64,000 bases of DNA, taken from positions 10,153,001-10,217,000 of the forward strand of contig NC_057841.1 of the NCBI RefSeq assembly GCF_910594005.1, written 5' to 3'. Positions 55,560 to 64,000 of the stretch are shown one piece after another (position 1 is the stretch's first letter; each line of letters starts with the position of its first letter). Source of the DNA: Cervus elaphus (Eukaryota; Chordata; Mammalia; Artiodactyla; Cervidae). A model generated the notes under the pieces. That model worked only from the letters and a program-made list of their open reading frames with translations, was not told the origin of the DNA and did no database searches. The position numbers and the translations under genes are program-made.

Positions 55560-56830
55560 TCTGTGAAGGGAGCACTGCGTTCACAGGAAAAGAGGAAGCT
55601 CAAGCCCAGCCCTGGGGCCTCGCCTGCAGTATTCTAGGTGAGCAGGGAGGCTGGTGTGGGCGCAGTGAACCCTGTTCACCTCCTGAAAGTGGAAGTGTTA
55701 GTCACTCAGTCATGTCCAACTCTTCGCCACCCCATGGCCAGGCTCCTCTGCTCATGGAAATTTTCAGGCAAGAATACTGGAGCGGGCTGCCGTTTCATCT
55801 TCCAGCCAGGGTCTCATCTCCTGCGTTGGTAGACAGGCTCTTTACCACCAGGACCACCTGGGAAGCCCTGAGTCAGGAGCTAAGGGGCAGCAAAGACAGA
55901 GCCAGGTCATCGGAGTGCAGACAAGCGGGGCTTTTAAGCAGAATGAAAAGCAGCGAGGTGACAGAATCTGATACTTGCAAAGATGGTCCTGATGCTCCTT
56001 CAAGAACAGCCAGTAGAAGACCAGTGTAGAGAGAGCTGCTTGAAGTCTCCTGCATTTGTCCAGGTGAGAGTCATCGTGGCTTGGATCAGCGTGGTGCACA
56101 TGAGTGAACCCACATTTTTGGGCTCCAGCTGCATCTCAAAGACAGAGCCGAGAGGACCTCCCAGCAGGAAGCAGAATGTCAAAGGTCCAAGGATTTCCTT
56201 CTTCTTCCTTGGATATAAAGTAGAAATCAGTGAGATGAGTCAAGGGTGCCATGAAGGATTTGGCCTTGAAGCATGGAGGGAAGAATTTGCCATGATCAGA
56301 GTGAGGAAAGCAGACCCAGAGCTGATATGACGATGGAGACAGGCTCTCCATGTGCACGCTTGTCGATCGGGACATCTGTTGGACACACAGACTGGTGTGT
56401 CATGCTGGCCATTGGGGAGACGAGTCTGGACTTCAGGAGAGTTCAAGGCTTATAGTACATGTAAGCGATTGTCAGTATACGCTCGGTATGAGGCCGTGAG
56501 ACAGGACTGGATGAGAGGGGGTAAGGATGGATAATAGAACCGCAAGTGAACCTTGACACTCATATGTAGGAGATCAGGGGGAAAGAGGGGCGGCCTCCAA
56601 AGTGTTCCCTAGAAAGAAAATCGGTGAAGGGGAGAAAATTCAGGAAAATATTGTGTCCTGGAACCAAACGAGGAAACATGTGCAGAGGAGGGAGGAGTCA
56701 TCCGTGTTGAAGACTCTGACACTTGAGTTAGATGAGGACAAACGCTCAAAGCGATGGGGCAGTTCCCATGACGGGGCCAGTGCCCAGGGCAGATCCTCAC
56801 GAGCCATGTTGCGAAGTCCCAGATCCTTAT
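55560..56830 (-). mobile_element. L2 LINE reverse-transcriptase region, antisense
   Basis: About 1.1 kb of antisense L2 ORF plus a SINE insert. Ordered landmarks: 'cagtattctaggtgagcagg', 'gacagagccaggtcat', 'cttttaagcagaatgaaaag', 'tttgtccaggtgagagtcat', 'cgtggcttggatcagcgtgg', 'agtctggacttcaggagag', 'tcagtatacgctcggtatga', 'gacaggactggatgagag', 'aaaatattgtgtcctgga', 'gttagatgaggaca'. On the minus strand these cover the RT core back from its C-terminal side. All short frames here are decayed L2 or shadows. Confidence 0.75.
55685..55868 (-). mobile_element. Bov-tA/BovA SINE inside L2
   Basis: Antisense copy from 'gaaagtggaagtgttagtc' to 'ggaccacctgggaagccc'. Small internal deletions; inserted within the L2 relic. 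Confidence 0.92.
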
Positions 56831-57055
56831 GGGAACTCCTGTGTCTGGAAGGGAGGAGGGGATGATTTATTTCCTTAATGTAAGCGTAGAGGTGTCTGCT
56901 CAGCTTCCCATCTGAGAGATGCGTTTCTGCCCATTTGAATTGGCTTCTGTTCTGATTCTGGGTGTGCTTATTTTGACTGTGGGGGAAAAAGCATTGTGAT
57001 CCTTGATTTCTTCAAATTCTTTATTTCACTCCAATGAGGAGGTGTGAAACGCTTG

Positions 57056-57374
57056 TCTTTTTTTTCTTTTTAATTAGGCCCCTCCATGCAGCGGGTGTGA
57101 TTGAACCCAGGGACCCCAGCATTGTGTGAGTGTGTGGTCAGTTGCTCAGTCACGTCCAGCTCTGACCCCGTGGACTGCAACCCACCAGGCTCCCTGTCCA
57201 TGGAACTTTCCAGGCAAGAATATTGGAGTGGGTTGCCATTTCCTTCTCCAGGGAATCTTCCCGACCCAGGGATCAAACATATCTCTCTTGCATCTCCTGC
57301 ATTGGCAGGTGGATTCTTTATCACGACCGCATTGAAAGCACTGACTCTTAAACACTATACCACCAGAGAAGTCC
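57056..57374 (-). mobile_element. CHR-type SINE, split by a Bov SINE
   Basis: Left part 57056-57124: T-rich tail, 'gcagcgggtgtgattgaacc', 'cagggaccccagcattg'. Right part 57329-57374: 'gcattgaaagcactgactc', 'ttaaacactataccaccaga', 'gaagtcc'. Together they give one CHR of about 115 bp. 56831-57055 is unique DNA. Confidence 0.8.
57125..57328 (-). mobile_element. Bov-tA/BovA SINE inserted in the CHR SINE
   Basis: Antisense copy from 'tgtgagtgtgtggtcagttg' to 'attggcaggtggattcttta'. GCATTG at 57119-57124 and 57329-57334 is a probable short TSD. Confidence 0.9.
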
Positions 57375-58162
57375 TCTGAAGCCCTTGTCTTAAACTGCAT
57401 GCATTCTTCTAAGTGTTACCTAAAGAGAGAAAGGAACGATGAGGGATCAGAAACAAACGAAGCTCCCTCAAGGATATTGTCATAATTTAATGATAACATG
57501 CATTGACATTGTCCAGTATGCCTGCCTTGAGTAGATATTTTTAGAAACTTAATTTAGTACTCCTCTACTCTGAAACATACTAGGCAGTGTAGCATATACT
57601 TTAGGGGAGAACAGAGAATCCTGATTTTTGGTACCATTGCTTAAGTACAATGATTGACACAAATGGGAACTCAGTAGAACCCATAATGGGAACCCATTAG
57701 TAGAACTCTGTGCTGAAATATTATTATATTATATATTATACAATATTATATATTATATTATTTATTATTATATATTATAAATATTATTATAGCATGATAT
57801 AAATTACTAACCAAAATAAATATATTGCAGTAAGTTTTAACTCAAACCTCATAAGGTGATATTAAGCAAGTTGGCTATATTCAGTGATTCTAGTATCATA
57901 ATTTTATTTGATGAAGAAATTATTCTATGAGACTTCCTATCTAGGTGTGTATCTGTGATATCAGTCTCATTATGTAAACATAACTTGGTATTTAGATAAT
58001 ATATACAATGACATTTGTATTCCTATGAATGTTTTCTGGATGCAGGTATAAGCTGTCTAAAACTTTAATGAAGAAACAACAAAAAATGTTTCCATGGTAA
58101 GATAAACCCAGAATGGTAGGGTGTAGAAGTAACATCCTGTAATTTCAGATTCCCCCTGAACC
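57375..58162. other. Unique DNA with an AT microsatellite-like tract
   Basis: 57717-57792 is an imperfect run of TATTATAT-type units. The 'cagtagaacccataatggga' block near 57672 is partly repeated ('aacccattagtagaac'). No gene. Confidence 0.5.
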
Positions 58163-58390
58163 TTGTGGTCAACAACATCCACACCCAATTGCTTCTTGTG
58201 CATTCCACAGACTGGGAAATTTGCTAGTTGTTTCATTGCTCAGTCATGCCCAACTCACTGTGACCGCACGGACTGTAACCCTCCAGGCTCCTCTGTCCAC
58301 GGGATTTCCCAGGCAAGGATACTAGTCCTGGGGGTTGTGGTCAACATCCATGTCCAGCTGCTTCATGTGCATCCCACAGAATGGGATATT
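58163..58390. repeat. Diverged direct duplication flanking a SINE fragment
   Basis: Copy A 58163-58222 and copy B 58335-58390 share 'ttgtggtcaac', 'atcca', 'gcttc-tgtgcat-ccacaga-tggga-att' in the same orientation, roughly 80-85% identical by eye, with a 3-4 base gap in copy B. Between them is a partial Bov SINE. Confidence 0.85.
58231..58326 (-). mobile_element. Bov-tA/BovA SINE fragment
   Basis: Antisense 3' half only: 'cattgctcagtcatgcccaac' (split), 'ggactgtaaccctccaggc', 'gggatttcccaggcaagg'. It ends at 'atactag', where copy B of the duplication follows. Confidence 0.88.
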
Positions 58391-59153
58391 AATGTTTCTC
58401 ACTTTGGGATCCCCTTCGCATGCCTTTAGCATGTCCCGAGCGTCTGGGATTTGCAAACATCTAGTCTAAACTATCTTAGGATGTGTAGGACAAAGTGTGC
58501 AAAAATGTGTGTGCAGTCGTCAAAGCCAGTGAGACGCTGGCATTCAGACAGTGTGTTGTCATTTACAGCCTGCTTCAGGAGCACAGGGGAGCAGTCAGGG
58601 AATGACATTTGCTGAGACTGATCTTCTGTGCCCATCTCACCTTCATCTCTTGCCTGCATCCCAAGGAACTCGAATGCCCAATTATTCTGGGGACCGAGGC
58701 CCAGAAGTGGAAAGCTTTAATTGTTTCTCTAAAGTGAGAAGCCACTTGAACAGCAGAATCAATTCCAGAGTAATTACTCTTCCTCCAGGCATCCCTTTAA
58801 AGTTTATCTAGTGTTTTTTTTTTTTTTAAACTAAAATACAGTCCTTGAACTTTAGATGGGATGTGTGAATTGAAGTTCAGAATCAAAAGAATGTTGTTTT
58901 CTCTAAGTAATCTTGGGTTCCCTCCCAAGGAAAGCTGAACCACAACTAGAAAATCAAAATTGTTTTCAAACAGTTTTCACAGTTAATGAGTGCTTCAGTG
59001 ATGAACGTGTGTAGTAGGCCACACTGCTGGGTGAAGAGATGAAGTGGAGGAGAGGTGGGGGGTCACCTTCATATTTAATTCTCAAGGAACTAAGCCTTCA
59101 TTTACTAGATGGCGGTTTCATACAAATATAAAAATCATATTATAGTTGATTGT
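58391..59153. other. Unique DNA, no gene
   Basis: A weak MIR-like phrase ('ggaccgaggcccagaagtgg') at about 58691. A T-run at about 58815. Nothing else. Confidence 0.4.
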
Positions 59154-59164
59154 ATGATTAAATG

Positions 59165-59389
59165 TGGCTTTCCAGGTGGCTCAGGGGTAAAGAATCTGCC
59201 CGCCCATGCTATGTGGGATATGTGGGTTCAATCCCAGGGTCAGGAAGATGCCCTGGAGAAGGAAATGGAAACCCACTCCAGTATTCTTGCCTGGTGAAAT
59301 CCCATGGACACAGGAGCCTGGTGGGCCTCCATCTATCGGGTCACAAGGAGTTAGACATGATTTAGTTACTAAATAACAACAACAACAGC
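59165..59389 (+). mobile_element. Bov-tA SINE with (AAC)n tail and TSD
   Basis: Sense copy from 'tggctttccaggtggctc' to the tail 'aacaacaacaacagc'. TSD ATGATTAAATG at 59154-59164 and 59390-59400 (11/11). Confidence 0.95.
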
Positions 59390-59400
59390 ATGATTAAATG

Positions 59401-61449
59401 ACTGCATTCATCAAAACCTGTCCTCACTTTCCAGAAACTCATAAACAGTCAATATCAAACATGGGACAGAATGTCACAAACAGGATTAGCAACTTTGGGA
59501 AAACCTAAGTTGTAGTCAGAATTAAGCTGGCCCCCAGTAGAGAATATATTTCACAGATGTGGTTAAGAGAAGAATCCGAGGGAAATAAAGGATTTTATGT
59601 TTGAGAATTCCTGAGAAAGCGGTTCGTTCTTCACCCACTGTTGACCAAACTCCTCAGAGAGTGACAATAAAGCTCTAGATGGGTGTGAGGCATCCAGAGG
59701 CAAGGATGCTACTCTTCTTCCTGGAGAATGTCTAGGGAGAAGGTGAAATCCAAGTTTTGGAACTGCCCATGATTTATCTAGGCAGCTAGATCTAAACCAG
59801 TTTCCCAAATGTTCTCTTGCTTTCATGTAATGTTAGGCTGCTTCCCATGTGACCTGGATAAGTGTGTAGAATATGGGGTGAGACTTGTAGACTTGAGTGA
59901 TGGTTTACCAGCACCTGACAGGATCACTGAATAAAGACCAGAGGGGACTGAGGCATCCATGGACGTCGTGATACAGAGATTGACCTGAGAGGCAGATGGT
60001 TGACTCCCGGAAAGTCACAGTCACAGTGCCTGAGTAAGTGTTGAGAACCCACTTTAGGATTTTAAAAGATGCTGAATTACCTATTTGGTATGCCATGTTT
60101 TGCCCTCCTTCTCTCCCAACCCTAAAGCTTGGAATATAGCCATAATGGTTGGTAATCCAGCAACCATCTTGTGCCATGAGTTCATCTGAGGATGGAAACA
60201 AATTCTAGGTGGCTTGAATGGAACAATCACAGCTTAGTCCTGCATAAGATGTGGGAACCCTCATTCTAGCAATAGATGCCTAACCTCTAGATTTATCATC
60301 TTTGTAAGGTAAAAATTCCTCCTGTATTTCACCACTTTTTTGTATTTTATTTATTCATTACACACAGTAGAACCTAAGCTTAATTGGTTCTGGTCATCTC
60401 CCCAACTTCCTGCATACTGAGATTGAAAGGCATGTCATATAGTTGCTCTCAAATATCTCTTCATAAACCTAGCCCATTCAGCTTTTTGATGTGTCCCGTA
60501 TTTCTGGCAGGTCCCTCGGGCTACTTCCCCACATTTGGACATCCTTCCCAGAGACATCAGGCTCCGAAAAACAGGCAATACTGAGGGCATAGTGAGAACT
60601 CAACTCACACACAGCCCAGGAAAAAAGTCTCTGTGAACCAGCTCTGGGGAGAGAGGGTCAGGGAGAGAGACAGAAAGAGTCAGAGGCAGGAGAGTCAGAC
60701 AGAGAGACAGAGAAGAGAGAAACCAGGAAGGAAGGAATAGAGAGGAAGAACCCAGGAATTTTACTCACTAAACTGAACATGTGTGTGTGTGTGTGTACGC
60801 TAAAATTCCATCTTTGGATAAAGAAAATACTAGCAAGTAAGAAATTTAAAATACATAGCAAGCAAGCTAACAAAATGCACAGCAACGAGGATTTATTAGT
60901 TTGGGGCTTTGGGCTTTGGTTTTTCATTTGATTTGAGTCATGCAAGTTTGTGTTTTAGGAGCTGCTTCTTTCTCACACAATTTTTTACATCTCAGTGCAG
61001 GTCACTTTGCTGTATTACAACGCGGAGTGTAGAGAAAAATTTGACTGTGTTAGTTTTCCCCAACAGACAATGACAGAATTGTGGAGAGAAACAGATTTTT
61101 TTTTCTTTCATACTGGGGCTCTTTGTGTTCAATTTTGGGAAGTATTTATTCTTATTCCATAATATCATGAAGATGATTGTTGAAATGGATTTAGCCAATG
61201 AATGAGAAAAAACAAAAAAGACCCCCAAAATGTTATCTTGATTATGTCACCGAATGCTCGGGGAGAAATGGAAGTCCATCTTTATAGTAACTGCCGCAGG
61301 ATCTTGGGCGGTTGCCCTGCCAACAAGTTGGGAAGCTTCTGCGCTGGAGGATGGAGAAGAGGCTGATTTTCACACTTCCCAAGTGCGAACACGCAAGTGG
61401 GCTTTGTGGGTTTTTGAAAAGGCATCTTTTAAAATGCTGCAAGATATAG
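59401..61449. other. Long unique stretch
   Basis: No gene. 60100-60200 ('gcaaccatcttgtgccatgag', split) resembles an old interspersed repeat I cannot name. 60781-60796 is (GT)8. 61250-61420 is mildly GC-rich without an assignable feature. Confidence 0.4.
60647..60750. repeat. GA-rich low-complexity tract
   Basis: Purine-rich run with GAGAGAC, CAGAGAGACAGAG and GGAAGGAAGG units. Confidence 0.85.
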
Positions 61450-61922
61450 ACAGAAAGTGGGACCCATCCCAATGCCCATCAAGTGGGGAATGTGGTATAT
61501 CCATACATGGGATATATGTGACAATGGATATTGTACGGATATATCCATACAATGATATATTATCCACAACTAAAGGAATGCAGTTCTGATTTATGTGGGT
61601 GAATGGTGAAGGTTTTATGCTGATTGGTGAAAATAAGACACAAGAGGCATAGGATATACATCCTATAGATTCCATTCATCCAGTGTACAGGATGGGCTAG
61701 AGACAGAAATAGACATGAAGTTGTGTTAGGACAAATGGGAAGTACAGGGTGCCTCACCTATGGAGGAGGAGTGTCTTTTTGTAGTGATGTTTTTTTGAAA
61801 TGTACATAACTTCGGTTGTGACGGTTGCACTATTCTGTGAATATACAAAAAATACCCAACTGTACAAGAGTCAGTGGGTGAATTTTATGGTATATAAATA
61901 ATTTCTCAATAAAGATATTAAA
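61450..61922 (+). mobile_element. Old mammalian L1 3' end
   Basis: Sense: ORF2-end phrase 'ccaatgcccatcaagtgg', 'aatgtggtatatccataca', then 3' UTR 'gtgacggttgcactattctg', 'tgaatatacaaaaaatacc', 'gtgaattttatggtatataa', 'tctcaataaagatatta'. 'tatatccatacaatg' occurs twice through a local duplication. Confidence 0.8.
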
Positions 61923-62892
61923 CATAGGGGAGATTTTTTAGAAAATGTCTTTTTTCGATAATTTAATTTCTTGAAGCAAAGGTTGTTTTTCATCCCATGT
62001 CACGAATGAATTGCCTCCTACCTAATGTCTGAGCTTGTCATACCTCTCTGGAGCTATCATATAGTTGACCACGTGTAGCCATCTAAATTATGCGATCTGG
62101 CTAAAGCTGTGGTTACAACGTGAGTGACACAGCAAATATTTTCCTTTGGAACAACAGGTCCATTTAAAAATAATATGATATTTAATTTAATAAGAGTGTC
62201 TTTTTAAGCGATAAGGACCAAAACCCAAGTTAACCTAAATGTGCACAATGCAGCACAAATGGAAATATAATGATGTAAATTACACAAGAATTATTCAGTA
62301 TTCAGACACTAATCTGATTTTTCATTGAATTACATTGAGAGAGGCTCCCCAATCTTGACACCAATTAAATGTTCACAGAGTTTGGTCCTCTCTTTTTCCC
62401 TGCCCTGAATAGGGATTAGGCATAGACATAGTTGAGTTTTTCATTTTTTTCTAGAAATGGCAGGGAATAAACTCTGCTTGAAGCTATTACTTTAAAGGAC
62501 ATCAATAGAATACCTTTATGTAAATCTGTAAGTCACTCTTGTAGATACTGTGGGAAATAAAACCCCAAACCCCTGCCTTCAAAAATCTTAACTTCTAATT
62601 AGAGAGAGTTTATTGACCAATAAGAAGTTAATATAACTATTATCAGAAGGTGACCCCATAGATGACACCCATGTGAACCTTTGAGGCAGCTTGGGGTTTA
62701 TTATAGGTCTGAAAATATACACAAGGAATTAAGCTCAAGCAACATACAAATACAATCCTGTTGTCAGCTAGGCACAGATTTTGACATGTGCAACTATTTC
62801 TGCTCCTCTCCTACTATATCTGCATTTTAAAATCTCTATAGTTCCTATTCAGGCCCCAAGCAACTAAAAAATAATGTTAGTGTAATTTTAGG
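61923..62892. other. Unique DNA, no gene
   Basis: 62560-62640 may include a very decayed L2 phrase ('cctgccttcaaaaatcttaac'); too weak to call separately. Confidence 0.4.
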
Positions 62893-63106
62893 GTATGTGC
62901 GCTTAGTCGCTCAGTCGTGTCCAACTCTTAGCGACCCCATGGACTGTAGCCCGCCAGGCTCCTCTGTCCATGGGGATTCTCCAGGCAAGAATACTAGAGT
63001 GAGTTGCCATGCCCGCCTCCAGGGGATCTTCCCAACCCAAGGATCAAACCCAGGTCTCCTGCATTGCAGGCAGATTCTTTACCAGCTGAGCCACTAGCTA
63101 AGTCCA
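62893..63106 (-). mobile_element. Bov-tA/BovA SINE
   Basis: Complete antisense copy from 'gggtatgtgcgcttagtcg' to 'gagccactagctaagtcc', with few changes from the canonical sequence. Confidence 0.94.
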
Positions 63107-63207
63107 TTGGTTACTCCATGTAAGACCAAATCTACATCAAGGAGCTTAATGACAATGTGAATCAAAATTGGAGAGTGGAATTAAAGTGGTAATCATACCA
63201 TAAAATT

Positions 63208-63417
63208 AGGCTTCCTTGGTGGCTCAGACAGTAAAGAATTTGCTGGCAATGCAGGAGTCCTGGATTCGATCCCTGGTTTAGAAAGATCCCCTGGAGGAAG
63301 AAATGGCAACCCACTCCAGTATTCTTGCCTGGAGAATCCCATGGACAGAGGAGCCTGGTGGACTACAGTTCATGGGATCACAAAGAGTCGGACATGACTG
63401 AGCATCTAAACACAGCA
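63208..63417 (+). mobile_element. Bov-tA SINE
   Basis: Complete sense copy from 'aggcttccttggtggctcag' to 'catgactgagcatctaaac'. Head-to-head with the previous SINE, 100 bp apart. Confidence 0.94.
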
Positions 63418-63684
63418 CAGAGTAATCGATAGATCGAAGCAGAGGGGGACGGTAGTCTGCCATTGTGGGTTCCAGCCCAAAGCTCTATTTCTGTACTAAT
63501 TTCTCACACTGGGAAATCCTGATTTGCCTTTACTTACTTCTTTTTTTTCTATCTGGTCACTAACACATGTGTTCTGCTTATTTGTCCTTAGGTCCCCTAC
63601 GTTTGGTGACATGGCTCCTTGTCCTGTTTTCATAGGGCATTTGGGGGAGAGCAGCTTCCTAACTTTTCCAAAGTATCATTCTTT

Positions 63685-63762
63685 GGGCTTTCCTGGTGGC
63701 TCAGATGGTAAAGAATCCGCCCGCACTGGGGGAGGCCTGGGTTCGATCCCTGAGTTGGGAAG
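63685..63762 (+). mobile_element. Bov-tA SINE lacking its 3' body, yet flanked by a TSD
   Basis: Only the tRNA-like head is present, from 'gggctttcctggtggctcag' through the intact B box GGTTCGATCC to 'gagttgggaag'. Flanked by ATCATTCTTT at 63675-63684 and 63763-63772 (10/10). The 3' end needed for target-primed insertion is missing. Confidence 0.92.
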
Positions 63763-63772
63763 ATCATTCTTT

Positions 63773-64000
63773 AGATAATTACATTTCTTGCCATCAGACC
63801 TTGGAGATGCGCCCATATTTCCATCTTTCCTACTCCTCTCTCCTCATCATGTCGATCTATAGCCTAGTACATCGCTATGGTTTCAGAGATTACAGGAAAT
63901 TATCTTGCACATAAAAGACTTTCCTAATGTTTATTGTGACTTTAAAAATACACATTGAGTGAATCAAGTGAATTCTGAACAGACTAACCATGTTGGAAAT
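63773..64000. other. Unique DNA to window end
   Basis: No repeat or gene recognised. Confidence 0.5.

Overview
The window is nuclear DNA from a ruminant, most likely a bovid (cattle, buffalo, sheep or goat type). The evidence is the repeat content: a near full-length BovB (RTE-clade) LINE, many BovB 3'-end fragments, some thirty Bov-tA/BovA SINEs, several CHR-type tRNA-derived SINEs, and a ruminant-type L1. The species cannot be fixed from the sequence alone. I find no convincing protein-coding exon, no functional RNA gene and no CRISPR or prokaryotic feature. The open frames are short and are explained by SINEs, LINEs, the CA microsatellite or chance. The window reads as a gene desert or the inside of a very large intron.

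Layout. From 1 to 11.2 kb there is AT-rich unique DNA with BovB ends, MIR and L2 relics and four Bov-tA SINEs. At 11.27-14.53 kb lies the BovB LINE on the minus strand, with an intact-looking endonuclease domain but a frameshifted reverse transcriptase; its 5' end carries a perfect 47-bp tandem duplication and runs into an uninterrupted (CA)66 microsatellite. At 15.43-15.79 kb is a GC-rich patch with an ETS/YY1-like motif. From 15.8 to 34.6 kb SINEs, BovB ends and relic L2/MIR/L1 alternate with unique DNA. At 34.8-36.1 kb is the longest repeat-free, motif-rich stretch, a candidate conserved regulatory element. At 36.15-38.2 kb an ancient L1 relic is interrupted by a SINE and a younger L1 end. 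At 39.98-43.33 kb a 3.35-kb 5'-truncated L1 on the minus strand has inserted into an older SINE and split it. From 43.4 to 64 kb the mosaic resumes; landmarks are a small CpG-rich block with an A-rich tract (49.8-50.1 kb), an antisense L2 reverse-transcriptase relic (55.6-56.8 kb), a SINE-in-SINE nest (57.1-57.4 kb), a diverged duplication around a SINE fragment (58.2-58.4 kb), and an L1 3' end (61.4-61.9 kb).

No genes work together here. The elements are parasites at different stages of decay, and SINEs of the Bov type depend on BovB-encoded enzymes for mobility (established for these families). I did not find a previously undescribed biological system. The best leads are the candidate conserved non-coding stretches, three GC-rich islands of unclear origin, and several well-resolved insertion histories with target-site duplications (TSDs). 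All repeat assignments come from recalled family sequence, not a library search, so boundaries are approximate to about 5-20 bases unless a TSD is quoted.
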